DNA of 13,138 nucleotides from Natronohydrobacter sp. (GCA_007116445.1 SKIM01000179.1:1-13138); one strand, 5' to 3'; shown: positions 1 through 7,412, numbered from the stretch's first letter. Program-made: numbers and translations. The notes: generated by a model not told the origin, from the sequence alone.

Positions 1-1188
1 AAGGTGGTGCTGCGCGAGATCCTGTCGGCGCGCGATTATGGCGACAGCAACATGCGCCTGCCGCTGGCGCTGGGCAAGGCGATTGATGGCGAGCCGATTG
101 TGGCCAACCTCGCCAAGATGCCGCATCTGCTGATCGCAGGGACGACGGGGTCGGGCAAGTCGGTGGCGATCAACACGATGATCCTGTCGCTACTCTATCG
201 TCTGCCGCCCGAAGAATGCCGCATGATCATGATCGATCCGAAGATGCTGGAACTCAGCGTTTATGACGGCATCCCGCATCTTTTGTCGCCTGTTGTGACC
301 GACCCCAAGAAGGCCGTCGTGGCGCTGAAATGGGTCGTGGGCGAGATGGAAGAGCGCTATCGCAAGATGTCGAAGATGGGCGTGCGCAATATCGAGGGCT
401 ATAATGGCCGCGTGCGCGAGGCGCTGGAGCGTGGCGAGATGTTCAAGCGCACGATCCAGACCGGCTTTGACGACGAGACCGGCGATCCGGTCTTCGAGAC
501 GGATGAATTCGCGCCAGAGCTTCTGCCCTTCATCGTGGTGGTGGTCGATGAGATGGCCGATCTGATGATGGTCGCGGGCAAGGAGATCGAAGCTTGCATC
601 CAGCGCCTGGCGCAGATGGCGCGGGCGTCGGGCATCCATCTGATCATGGCCACGCAGCGGCCCTCAGTGGATGTGATCACCGGCACGATCAAGGCGAATT
701 TCCCGACGCGGATTTCGTTTCAGGTGACCAGCAAGATCGACAGCCGCACCATTCTGGGCGAGCAGGGGGCCGAGCAGCTACTGGGCATGGGCGACATGCT
801 CTACATGGCGGGCGGGGGCCGGGTGAGCCGGATTCACGGCCCGTTTGTGAGCGATGAGGAAGTCGAAGAGGTGGTCAACCATCTGAAAAGCTTCGGGCCG
901 CCGGATTACAAATCGGGCGTGGTCGAGGGGCCGGAAGACGGGCGCGAGGCCGATATCGACGCGGTTCTGGGTCTGGGCGGCAACACGACCGGCGAAGATG
1001 CGCTGTATGATCAGGCGGTGCAGGTGGTCATTCAGGACCGCAAATGTTCGACCAGCTACATCCAGCGCAAGCTTGGCATCGGCTATAACAAGGCCGCGAG
1101 ACTGGTCGAGCAGATGGAGGATGAAGGGCTTGTCACAGCTGCCAACCATGTCGGCAAGCGCGAAATTCTGGTGCCGGAGCAGGGCTAG
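1..1188 (+). CDS. ftsK: DNA translocase FtsK, C-terminal motor and gamma domain (5' end outside window)
   Basis: ATP-driven, septum-associated double-stranded DNA pump that clears and aligns the chromosome termini at division and activates XerCD at dif (established for the family). The frame is open from base 1 and ends at TAG 1186-1188, so about 395 C-terminal codons are present and the N-terminal membrane domain and linker lie upstream. Counting from the GTG codon at base 4, the Walker A motif GTTGSGKS is at residues 46-53, a hydrophobic strand ending in the Walker B acidic pair DE is at 182-183, and the MATQRP motor motif is at 216-221. The last 60 residues (about 333-394) form the winged-helix gamma domain that reads the KOPS polarity sequence, with typical YNKAARLVEQME residues. 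The gene is convergent with the lysis cassette, 51 bp away. The true start is not visible. Confidence 0.96.
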   Translation, partial: KVVLREILSARDYGDSNMRLPLALGKAIDGEPIVANLAKMPHLLIAGTTGSGKSVAINTMILSLLYRLPPEECRMIMIDPKMLELSVYDGIPHLLSPVVTDPKKAVVALKWVVGEMEERYRKMSKMGVRNIEGYNGRVREALERGEMFKRTIQTGFDDETGDPVFETDEFAPELLPFIVVVVDEMADLMMVAGKEIEACIQRLAQMARASGIHLIMATQRPSVDVITGTIKANFPTRISFQVTSKIDSRTILGEQGAEQLLGMGDMLYMAGGGRVSRIHGPFVSDEEVEEVVNHLKSFGPPDYKSGVVEGPEDGREADIDAVLGLGGNTTGEDALYDQAVQVVIQDRKCSTSYIQRKLGIGYNKAARLVEQMEDEGLVTAANHVGKREILVPEQG

Positions 1189-1209
1189 AGGGGCACAGCA
1201 GCCCTGTCG

Positions 1210-1229
1210 CCAGCGGGGCCGCGCGCTGG
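1210..1229. terminator. Weak hairpin between convergent ftsK and lysis genes
   Basis: CCAGCG (1210-1215) pairs with CGCTGG (1224-1229) around an 8-base loop, in the 51-bp gap between the ftsK stop and the stop of the outer-membrane spanin gene. There is no clear T-tract on either side (TGGTTTCGCTT on the + side), so a role as a bidirectional terminator is only a suggestion from position. Confidence 0.3.
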
Positions 1230-1239
1230 TGGTTTCGCT

Positions 1240-1488
1240 TTAGTTGCAGGCCCGCGCCTGATCGCGCAGGACGGCGTAATCTGCCAGCCAGTCGAAGATC
1301 ATCGCGCGGTCCGGCAGCGCGGCAAGCTCCTCGGCCAGACGGGCCTGCGCGGCCCGGCTGTATTCGACCACAGGCGGGCAGGCGCCGGGCGGCCGGTCAG
1401 AACTCACCCCGGTGCAGGCGGTCAAGAAGATCGTCGCGGCTGCCAGGGCGGCGGCTGGCGGCCGCCAGCATCTGACGTTGTATCGCAT
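1240..1488 (-). CDS. Outer-membrane spanin lipoprotein (Rz1-like)
   Basis: An 82-residue lipoprotein, the likely outer-membrane half of a spanin pair that fuses inner and outer membranes in the last step of phage-type lysis. A basic N terminus is followed by a hydrophobic stretch and the lipobox LTAC, with the lipidated cysteine at residue 25. The mature part begins with a Pro-rich segment (PPGACPP) and ends in a charged helical tail with a terminal cysteine. From memory, the CPPVVEYS and DYAVLRDQARAC segments resemble Rz1-type proteins of Rhodobacterales prophages; this was not searched. The start codon lies inside the preceding spanin gene, with 92 bases shared in another frame, which is the classic Rz/Rz1 architecture. 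GGAG sits 7 bases before the ATG. It could be an unrelated small lipoprotein, but the overlap with a membrane plus coiled-coil partner argues against that. Confidence 0.75.
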   Translation of the reverse strand: MRYNVRCWRPPAAALAAATIFLTACTGVSSDRPPGACPPVVEYSRAAQARLAEELAALPDRAMIFDWLADYAVLRDQARACN

Positions 1489-1654
1489 TTGTGCGCTCCA
1501 GTGTTTCCAGCCGCTCGGCCGCGCGACCGGCGCGCGCGCCCTGATGGCGAAGATTGAGGATGAAGAGAACCGTGCCGAGCGTGACCAGCGCCAGGGCTGC
1601 GGCCCGCCGCGCCCATGGTCGGGCCAGAAGCCGGACAGCGAGGCTGGCCCACAT
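1397..1654 (-). CDS. Inner-membrane spanin (Rz-like)
   Basis: An 85-residue protein with one N-terminal membrane segment (about residues 17-36) and a Glu/Arg-rich stretch likely to form a coiled coil (about 40-70), ending in DDLLDRLHRGEF. This is the layout of an inner-membrane spanin: anchored in the cytoplasmic membrane, with a periplasmic helix that meets the outer-membrane lipoprotein encoded by the overlapping gene. Its ATG shares one base with the TGA stop of the peptidase gene (TGATG at 1656-1652 on the - strand), which points to translational coupling. Short membrane proteins of this kind diverge fast, so the call rests on topology and gene arrangement more than on residue identity. 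Confidence 0.72.
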   Translation of the reverse strand: MWASLAVRLLARPWARRAAALALVTLGTVLFILNLRHQGARAGRAAERLETLERTNAIQRQMLAAASRRPGSRDDLLDRLHRGEF

Positions 1655-2334
1655 CAGCGCAGGCCCTTCTTCCAGTCATCGATCCGCGCCCAGATGGCGA
1701 CGGCGATGCCGCCCAGCGCCAGCGCGATGAAGACAAAGCGCAGCGTGTCGAGATAGGGCACCAGCGGCAGGATCGCGCCCTGTGCCTCCGCCAGCACGTC
1801 CTGCGCGACCTCGACCCCGGCGGCACCGACAGTTGCGACCCCGGCGGCACCTGTGCCTTTCAGCGTGCGGCTTGTCGCCAGCGCCTCGCGCGCGGGTGGG
1901 GCCTCGGGGGCGAATGGCACGGCGCGGGGCGGGAAGCGGTCGCCCCATTGGCGTGCGGGGCCCAGATCGATATGGATGAAGTTTGAGCGCGGGTAGAAGC
2001 CGAAACCAAGGAAGCCCACGGCGCGGGCCGCGGCCTCGAACGCCGCCGGGTCATGGTTCGACATGGCGATGTCGAAGGCCGTCCCGTCCATGTGTTTCGA
2101 GCGCGCAGCCCCGCCGACGCGGCGGTTATGTTCGGGCGAGCGATAGGCCGAACGCACGATCAGCGGCTTGCCCAGTCGGTCGCGCAGCGCCTGCAGCTTG
2201 TCCAGCGCGTCCGCATGGATCTTCAGCTGACCTGTGCCGCGACAGGCGATCTCGGCGGGCGAGAAATTGCGCCAGCGCCAGAGTTGGTCGGGCACGTCGC
2301 GGAAATGGCGGAAGGTCTGGATCGGGGCGGACAT
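1654..2334 (-). CDS. M15-family peptidoglycan peptidase (endolysin-like) with C-terminal membrane segment
   Basis: A 226-residue probable zinc DD-/L,D-peptidase that cuts peptide crosslinks of peptidoglycan. The M15 signature SKHMDGTAFD (residues 79-88) supplies zinc ligands His81 and Asp88, and HID (121-123) supplies the third ligand, His121. An Ala/Gly-rich linker (about 150-185) leads to a hydrophobic helix (about 198-216) and a basic tail (WKKGLR), so the C terminus is probably anchored in the membrane. There is no N-terminal signal peptide. The start at 2334 is chosen because AAAGGAG lies 7 bases upstream. The frame stays open for a further 56 codons upstream, but no ribosome binding site was noted there. 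It is the first gene of the lysis cassette. A soluble housekeeping YcbK-type peptidase is the alternative; the coupled spanin pair makes an endolysin more likely. Confidence 0.85.
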   Translation of the reverse strand: MSAPIQTFRHFRDVPDQLWRWRNFSPAEIACRGTGQLKIHADALDKLQALRDRLGKPLIVRSAYRSPEHNRRVGGAARSKHMDGTAFDIAMSNHDPAAFEAAARAVGFLGFGFYPRSNFIHIDLGPARQWGDRFPPRAVPFAPEAPPAREALATSRTLKGTGAAGVATVGAAGVEVAQDVLAEAQGAILPLVPYLDTLRFVFIALALGGIAVAIWARIDDWKKGLR

Positions 2335-2502
2335 GGGGCGTCTCCTTTGCGTCATGGGCACTGAAATGCGCGTCGCTTTCCGGGGGGGGGCAGCGATGGG
2401 ATCTGGCAGGCCGTGCAGGATCGTCAGTATGCCAGTGTGGTCTTGCGCATTCGTGTGTCCAGCGCGCGCTGGGTGCTGCGGGTCAGGTGCGCGATTGCTC
2501 AA

Positions 2503-2553
2503 GGCGCGCCCGTCTCGCGCGGGGGCGTTGCACCTGCGCGAGAAGGGCGCGCC
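2503..2553. repeat. Long GC-rich inverted repeat (18-nt arms, one mismatch)
   Basis: The left arm 2503-2520 starts GGCGCGCCC and ends TCTCGCGC. The right arm 2536-2553 is its reverse complement except for one base (2512 against 2544). The loop is 15 bases. Part of the loop and stem edge (GCACCTG, 2530-2536) can also pair with CAGGTGC just upstream (2484-2490), so an alternative fold or pseudoknot is possible. The element lies about 170 bases upstream of the peptidase start. There is no T-tract on either side, so it is not a standard intrinsic terminator. Confidence 0.7.
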
Positions 2554-2607
2554 ATGGGCTGAGGTCAGGGGATGCCGGGTTGACGAAGGGGGCGAGCCGC
2601 AGCATCA

Positions 2608-2645
2608 GCGGGGATGGGCGGTGCGCTGTCCAGCCCATCGCCCGC
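2608..2645. repeat. Inverted repeat, 12-bp stem with one bulge
   Basis: GCGGGGATGGGC (2608-2619) pairs with GCCCATCGCCCGC (2633-2645) with one bulged C, around a 13-base loop. It lies between the end of the sugar operon and the lysis cassette. No T-tract follows on either strand. Confidence 0.6.
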
Positions 2646-2690
2646 TATGGCCGCGCGCACGAAGCCCGCGCGTCGCGGTCTTGCGCTGAT

Positions 2691-2717
2691 CCTGTCGCGC
2701 CCTGAAGCTGCGACAGG
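2691..2717 (-). terminator. Candidate terminator hairpin after the sugar operon
   Basis: A perfect 8-bp stem, CCTGTCGC (2691-2698) with GCGACAGG (2710-2717), with an 11-base loop. It begins 15 bases past the stop codon of the last operon gene on the - strand. The expected U-rich tail is absent, so termination could be factor-dependent, or the hairpin may protect the 3' end of the transcript. Confidence 0.4.
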
Positions 2718-2732
2718 CCAACGCCGCCCGCG

Positions 2733-3428
2733 TCAGCCAGGCAGGTCGAGCCAGTGATCGTAATCGCTGACGAGCAGATGGTCCGGGGGCGTATCTTCCT
2801 CGATCCGTGCGAAACGGCCGATCGGGTCGCGGAAGATGTTGTCGGTCAGGTCATCATTGACCGTCGAGACTTCGCCGATCAGGACATCGCCGCCTTCTGC
2901 CCAGAACGCGTGCCAGTCGCCAGGCATCAGTGTGACGGACGCGCCGGGTGCAAGCCGCAATTTGCCGCCTGGTCCAACGTGGCGGGTGATCCCGTCACAA
3001 GCGACATCGACGCCCCGATCCGGGGCAAATTGGCCCTGATCATCCGAGCCGTAAAGCTCGATCACCAGATCCGCCCCGCCGCGATTGATGATGTCTTCGG
3101 CCTTCACGCGGTGGGTATGCATCGGCGAGAGCTGGCCCTCGCGCGAGATCAGCAGCTTTTCGGCGTAGCACATGCCCGTGCCGCGTTGCAGGTCGGCCAG
3201 GCGTCCGTTGCGCAGGGTGAAGAGAAACAGCCCCATGCGGTCAAAATCGCCTGCGCCGTAATCGGTGATGTCCCAGCCGCACCGGGCGTCGATGATGTGC
3301 CGCGCAGCGTTGCAGCGCGCAATGAAGTCTTGCGGCGTCCAGTTGGCAAAGGGCGGCAGCACGAAGCCATGGCGGCGGATCAGCTCCGACGCCTCGGCCA
3401 TGATTGCATTGATACGACTGCGTTTCAT
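2733..3428 (-). CDS. D-lyxose/D-mannose-type sugar isomerase (cupin)
   Basis: A 231-residue cytoplasmic protein of the D-lyxose ketol-isomerase family. Family members interconvert D-lyxose and D-xylulose, and many also D-mannose and D-fructose (established for the family). The cupin metal site is visible: HTH at residues 104-106, Glu111 and His173 supply the usual His-His-Glu-His ligands for a divalent cation. The length matches the family (about 225-230). The start at 3428 gives an ATGA overlap with the stop of the hydrolase gene, and the family N terminus (MKRSRINAIM) begins there; the longer open frame upstream only reads through the hydrolase in another frame. As the last gene of the operon it fits conversion of mannose released by the hydrolase into fructose. 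That role is inference; D-lyxose itself could also be the substrate. Confidence 0.88.
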   Translation of the reverse strand: MKRSRINAIMAEASELIRRHGFVLPPFANWTPQDFIARCNAARHIIDARCGWDITDYGAGDFDRMGLFLFTLRNGRLADLQRGTGMCYAEKLLISREGQLSPMHTHRVKAEDIINRGGADLVIELYGSDDQGQFAPDRGVDVACDGITRHVGPGGKLRLAPGASVTLMPGDWHAFWAEGGDVLIGEVSTVNDDLTDNIFRDPIGRFARIEEDTPPDHLLVSDYDHWLDLPG

Positions 3429-4681
3429 ACGGTTTCCAAAGTCAGGAATTCCAGAACCATGGCGGCGGTCCAGGTGAATTGCTGACCCCCCAGCCCTTCG
3501 CCGGTCAGCGGGTCGTAATATTCCGCAAAGCCGTTTTTGTGGATCAGATCGAGACTGGCCTGTGTGATGGCATTGGCGGCGCTGCGCTGTCCAGCCCGTG
3601 CCAACCCGTCGGCGATCATGTAATTCACCACCAGCCAGACTGGCCCGCGCCAATAGCGTTTGGCGTCGAACCCTTCGGTGCCCGGTGCATGGCTGGCCAC
3701 GCGAAACCGGGTGCCATGCCCCTCAATCGTTGCCGCGATACGGGCGGCATGATCTGGCGGGATCGGCGCGAAGGCCGCAAGCAACCCGCCCGAGGATGGG
3801 CTGTCGATCAGCTTGCCCGTGCTGCGATCAAGACAGAGATACTGGCCATGCGGCTCGGACCACAGCGCGCGCAGCGCGCTCAGGCCGCGCTCTGCCATGG
3901 CGCGGCTTTCCTGCGCCAGCGCCTGCTCGCCCATGCGCTCGGCCAGGGCGGCCAGATCGAGACAGGACCGGATCAGGATCGCATTGAAGCCCGGATCGAC
4001 CACCTGAAAGGGCGAGGCGTCATGCAGCTTGTCTGTCTGCCAGTTCAGGCCGCGGAACCGTTCGACCAGCCAGATATAGCGGTCATACTGATCTTTCGTG
4101 GGCCTGTGCGCCGGGTCGGCATGCTGGGTGTCGCGGCGGGTATAGGGGGCGATCCCCTCTGTGGGCACGCGCTCGAAGGGGGTGTCCCAGTCCACCGAAT
4201 TGTCGCGCCCCGATTCCCACGGATGGATGATCGCCACAAGCCCGCTGGCCTGCGGGTCGCGTGTGGCATGAAACCAGCGATGCCAGGCGGTGATCTGTGC
4301 CAGAAGCGGCCGCGCCCGCGCGCCAAGCTCTGGCGCGTGATCCAGCAGGCGGGCCAGCGCAAAGCCTGCGACGGGCGGCTGGGTGATCCCGCTGGTGGGC
4401 ACAGGGCGGCGGCAATCCCAGACATCGGGGCCGGGAAAATAGCCGTCATCGCGGGCGTGAAAGATGATATGCGGCACCATCCCGCAGGGCCATTGATGCG
4501 CAAACAGCGTCTCGATTTCGGTCAAGGCGCGGTCGGGGTCGAAATGGCGCTGGCCGAGCGCCGTCAGGCAGGAATCCCAGTTCCACTGGAACGGATACAA
4601 GCCCGATGTGGGAACCGTGTAAGTGCCACGATCATTGGTTTTCAGGATTTCGATGGCAGCGGATTGGAGCGCGTCACTCAT
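3425..4681 (-). CDS. GH63/MgH-like glycoside hydrolase, probable mannosylglycerate or glucosylglycerate hydrolase
   Basis: A 418-residue (alpha/alpha)6-barrel glycoside hydrolase resembling mannosylglycerate hydrolases of GH63. The N-terminal motif YPFQWNWDSC (residues 29-38) is typical. SGRDNS (157-162) holds the candidate catalytic acid Asp160. EYYDPLTGEG (387-396) holds the candidate base, Glu387 by analogy with other clan members, with Glu395 as the alternative. RYWRGPVWLVVNY (342-354) is another family hallmark. There is no signal peptide, so the enzyme acts in the cytoplasm on imported substrate. The start at 4679-4681 overlaps the ATPase stop as ATGA, and AAAGG sits 7 bases upstream. 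Expected products are a hexose plus D-glycerate. The neighbouring mannose-type isomerase favours mannosylglycerate over glucosylglycerate; other alpha-glycosides remain possible. Confidence 0.85.
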   Translation of the reverse strand: MSDALQSAAIEILKTNDRGTYTVPTSGLYPFQWNWDSCLTALGQRHFDPDRALTEIETLFAHQWPCGMVPHIIFHARDDGYFPGPDVWDCRRPVPTSGITQPPVAGFALARLLDHAPELGARARPLLAQITAWHRWFHATRDPQASGLVAIIHPWESGRDNSVDWDTPFERVPTEGIAPYTRRDTQHADPAHRPTKDQYDRYIWLVERFRGLNWQTDKLHDASPFQVVDPGFNAILIRSCLDLAALAERMGEQALAQESRAMAERGLSALRALWSEPHGQYLCLDRSTGKLIDSPSSGGLLAAFAPIPPDHAARIAATIEGHGTRFRVASHAPGTEGFDAKRYWRGPVWLVVNYMIADGLARAGQRSAANAITQASLDLIHKNGFAEYYDPLTGEGLGGQQFTWTAAMVLEFLTLETV

Positions 4682-5715
4682 GCAATGGCCTTTTGCGTTT
4701 CAGGGTCGAACCAGCGGATGCGGTCGGGGATGGGGGCGAGGGTCAGGATTTCTCCGGGGCTGATCTGGTGATCGCTTTCCAGCACGGCGCGGAACGGCTG
4801 GCCTGCGACCTGGGCTGTCACCAGCACATGCGGCCCGAGCGGCTCGACCACGCGCACTTCGGCGCGCAGACCAGCCTCGGCGGGGTGGAGATCCTCGGGG
4901 CGGATGGCGAATTCGGCGGCGCCTGCAGCCGGCCCGTCGAAGTCCAGCCCCGCGACCTGCCAGCGCCCGGCACCCTGTGCCTGCGCAGGCAGGAAATTCA
5001 TCGGCGGATTTCCGATGAAACTGCCCACGAAGCGCGCGGCGGGGTTGCGGTACACTTCTGTCGGGCGGTCGGCCTGCACGATATAGCCGCCATTCATCAC
5101 GCTGATGCGGTCGGCCAGCGACATGGCCTCGACCTGGTCATGGGTGACATAGATGGTGGTGGTCTTGCTCTCGGCCAGAACGCCCTTCAACTCGGCGCGC
5201 ATCTCCAACCGCAGAAGCGCGTCGAGATTGGACAGCGGCTCATCCATCAGGATCACATCAGGCTCCATCGCCAAGGCGCGCGCGACCGCCACACGCTGGC
5301 GTTGCCCGCCTGACAACTCGCCCGAATAGCGCTTGAGAAGCTGCTCGATATGCATCAGCTCTGCTGTGCGTTTCACGCGCCGCTCGACCTCGGCCTGCGG
5401 CAGTTTCGCCATGCGCAGCCCGAAAGCGATATTCTCGAACACGGTCAGATGCGGAAACACTGCGTAATTCTGAAACACCATGGCAATGCCGCGTTCGCGC
5501 GGTGGCAGATGATCAACCCGCCGCCCGCCGATCCAGACCTCGCCCTGGCTGGGCGTCTCCAGCCCCGCGATGATGCGCAGAAGCGTGGTCTTGCCGCAGC
5601 CCGACGCGCCCAGCAGCACCATGAATTCCTGATCGGCAATTGTCAGATCGACGGAATGCAGCGCGGTGAAGGCGCCGAAACGCTTGGCCACATTCTTGAT
5701 GACTATCTCGGCCAT
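4678..5715 (-). CDS. Sugar ABC transporter ATP-binding protein (MalK/UgpC type)
   Basis: A 345-residue ATPase that powers the importer encoded by the three genes before it. It has Walker A GASGCGKT (36-43), Q-loop Gln82, signature LSGGQ (134-138), Walker B ILMDEP (155-160) and switch His192. The C-terminal 100 residues are a TOBE/OB-fold regulatory domain with the usual IRPEDL segment (271-276), as in MalK and UgpC. AGGAGG lies 6 bases before the ATG. It follows the second permease by 15 bp and overlaps the hydrolase gene by 4 bp, so it belongs to the same transcript. ATPases of this type can serve several sugar importers, so substrate identity cannot be read from this subunit. Confidence 0.95.
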   Translation of the reverse strand: MAEIVIKNVAKRFGAFTALHSVDLTIADQEFMVLLGASGCGKTTLLRIIAGLETPSQGEVWIGGRRVDHLPPRERGIAMVFQNYAVFPHLTVFENIAFGLRMAKLPQAEVERRVKRTAELMHIEQLLKRYSGELSGGQRQRVAVARALAMEPDVILMDEPLSNLDALLRLEMRAELKGVLAESKTTTIYVTHDQVEAMSLADRISVMNGGYIVQADRPTEVYRNPAARFVGSFIGNPPMNFLPAQAQGAGRWQVAGLDFDGPAAGAAEFAIRPEDLHPAEAGLRAEVRVVEPLGPHVLVTAQVAGQPFRAVLESDHQISPGEILTLAPIPDRIRWFDPETQKAIA

Positions 5716-5730
5716 AGGCCCCCTCCTGTT

Positions 5731-6573
5731 TTAACGATTTGCGATGCCCCACATCGCGAAAAGATATTTGCGCACGGCAAAGATGAAGATCAGCGCAGGC
5801 ATGACCAGCGCCGCGCCGCCTGCGAATTTCAGCGGCAAGGGCGAGACATTCAGCGATTGCAGCAGGAATGCCGTCAGCGTGCGGTTCTCGATGGTCAGCA
5901 CGGCAGCGGCAAAGACTTCGTTCCACGAGATCACGAAGGCAAAGACCGCGCTGGCCATGATGCCCGGAAGTGCAAGCGGCAGAACCACCTTGATCACCGC
6001 CTGCAGCCGGTTGCAGCCCAGCGTCCATGCAGCCTCTTCCAGCTCGACCGGGATGCCGGAAAACAGCGAGAAGGTGATCAGCACTGCGAAAGGCAACGCC
6101 AGCATCGTATGCACCAGCGCAAGGCCCAGAATGGTGTCATCCAGCCCCGTGCGGATGAACATGACCGCCAGCGGTAGCGCCAAGAGCGGCAGCGGAAAGG
6201 CGCGGGTCATGATGACCAGCACGCGGAAGAATTCCTTGCCCGGAAAGTCAAACCGCGACAGCGCATAGCCCGCAGGTGCGCCCATGCCGATGGACAGGAT
6301 CATCGTCAGCGCCGCCACCTTGACCGAGTTCCAAAGTGCCGCGGTCACGCCCTGGAAGTTCCAGAAGAATTGCAAGGACGCCAGATCGAAGCTTGGCCAG
6401 AAGCGCTTGGGGAAGCTCGTCACTTCCGCAGGCGATGACAGTGCGTTGACGAAGAGAAACCAGATCGGCACCAGCACCCAGAGCACCAGCAGGGCGATAC
6501 CGGCCCAGAACACGAATTTCCCCGCGCGCGCCACGTCTTTTTCGCGTGGCGCGTTGATGGTCAGATCACTCAT
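5731..6573 (-). CDS. Sugar ABC transporter permease (MalG type)
   Basis: A 280-residue inner-membrane protein of the carbohydrate importer class (CUT1). It shows about six hydrophobic segments, the first at residues 21-43. The EAA loop that docks on the ATPase is at about 179-204: ELEEAAWTLG, then a conserved LPLALPG. The start at 6573 is supported by AAAGGAG 7 bases upstream and an ATGA overlap with the first permease gene. An upstream in-frame extension would only read through that gene. The N terminus carries a charged cytoplasmic stretch before the first helix, usual for MalG-type subunits. It pairs with the adjacent permease to form the channel. Confidence 0.93.
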   Translation of the reverse strand: MSDLTINAPREKDVARAGKFVFWAGIALLVLWVLVPIWFLFVNALSSPAEVTSFPKRFWPSFDLASLQFFWNFQGVTAALWNSVKVAALTMILSIGMGAPAGYALSRFDFPGKEFFRVLVIMTRAFPLPLLALPLAVMFIRTGLDDTILGLALVHTMLALPFAVLITFSLFSGIPVELEEAAWTLGCNRLQAVIKVVLPLALPGIMASAVFAFVISWNEVFAAAVLTIENRTLTAFLLQSLNVSPLPLKFAGGAALVMPALIFIFAVRKYLFAMWGIANR

Positions 6574-7412
6574 ATCCGCGCTCCTTTCGGGACATGCAGC
6601 AGGCGCAGGACAACCAGCGAGAACGCGACCGACAGTCCCAGAATGACCATCGCATAGGCCGCGGCAATGCCCCGATCCTGCAACTGGAATTGCCACTGGA
6701 ATGTCTCGCCCATCAGCACTGGCAGGGTTGTGCCGCCCAGCGCCACCACGACGGCAAACACCTCGAACGCCATCAGGATGCGCAGGATCAGCGCGGTCTG
6801 CAGGCTTGGGCGCAACAGCGGCAAGGTGACCTTGGTGAAGCGCTGCCAGCGCGACGCCCCGAAGACTTCGGCGGCTTCATTATATTCCTTGGGGATCAAC
6901 CCCATGCCCGCGACGATGATCACCATCATGATGGCTGTCGCGCGCCAGATTTCGGCCAGACAGACCGCCAGAAAGATCACCCAGAGGCTTTGATAGCCCA
7001 GGAAAAGCTGGGGTCGGTCAATGACACCCAAGCCGTGCAGGATCGAGTTCAGAAACCCCGATTGCTCGAAGATCGCCAGCCAGATCAGACCGGCGGCCAG
7101 ATCGGAGATCCCCAGGGGAATGGCGAAGATATACAAAAGCCCCGAGCGGCCCGTTTTCAGCTTCTGCACCACCGAGGCCATGGTCAGCGCCATGATCAGC
7201 TGCACGGGCACGACAATCGCCGCCAGCCAGACTGTGTTCCAGAAGGCCTGAGAGAATTTCCAATGCGCAGTCATGCGGGTGAAATTCTCGGTCGTCCATT
7301 CGCCGCCACGGGTCAGGCTTTCCACCACGACAAGGCCGAAAGGATAGAAGAAAAACACCAGCAGAAACAGCGATGCGGGTAACAATAGCAGATAGGGTAA
7401 GGCACGCGGCAC
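6570..7412 (-). CDS. Sugar ABC transporter permease (MalF type)
   Basis: A 280-residue inner-membrane permease and the first of the permease pair. The N terminus is hydrophobic almost from residue 5, and the EAA loop lies at about 176-202 (EYNEAAEVFGASRWQ, ending LPLLRP). Translation starts at GTG 7412-7410. An unusually good ribosome binding site, AAGGAGG, sits 7 bases upstream, which decides this start. It follows the binding-protein gene after a 128-bp gap with two hairpins, and overlaps the next permease gene by 4 bp. The compact N terminus lacks the large periplasmic insertion of enterobacterial MalF, as in most CUT1 permeases. Confidence 0.93.
   Translation of the reverse strand: MPRALPYLLLLPASLFLLVFFFYPFGLVVVESLTRGGEWTTENFTRMTAHWKFSQAFWNTVWLAAIVVPVQLIMALTMASVVQKLKTGRSGLLYIFAIPLGISDLAAGLIWLAIFEQSGFLNSILHGLGVIDRPQLFLGYQSLWVIFLAVCLAEIWRATAIMMVIIVAGMGLIPKEYNEAAEVFGASRWQRFTKVTLPLLRPSLQTALILRILMAFEVFAVVVALGGTTLPVLMGETFQWQFQLQDRGIAAAYAMVILGLSVAFSLVVLRLLHVPKGARI

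Larger units (their letters stand above)
2335..2690. other. Intergenic stretch without a convincing gene; contains inverted repeats
   Basis: This is the bulk of the gap between the start of the peptidase gene and the end of the sugar isomerase gene. No frame here has both a ribosome binding site and a recognisable product. It contains a run of nine G (2382-2390) and two long inverted repeats, listed separately. The lysis cassette promoter should lie here, but no convincing -35/-10 pair was found and the stretch is very GC-rich. Confidence 0.6.

Noticed and set aside
2483..2638. 51-codon open frame on the - strand in the gap between the isomerase and lysis genes
   Set aside because: No ribosome binding site, no recognisable motif, and a long inverted repeat runs through its 3' half. 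It is kept only as a remote possibility.
1983..2705. Open frame on the + strand (240 codons) spanning the gap
   Set aside because: Arg/Ala-rich with no motif. It overlaps the M15 peptidase in antisense and runs through the inverted repeats.
3479..4771. Long open frame on the + strand (430 codons)
   Set aside because: Antisense to the GH63-like hydrolase gene, whose motifs and ATGA junctions are clear. The frame is a by-product of high GC content.
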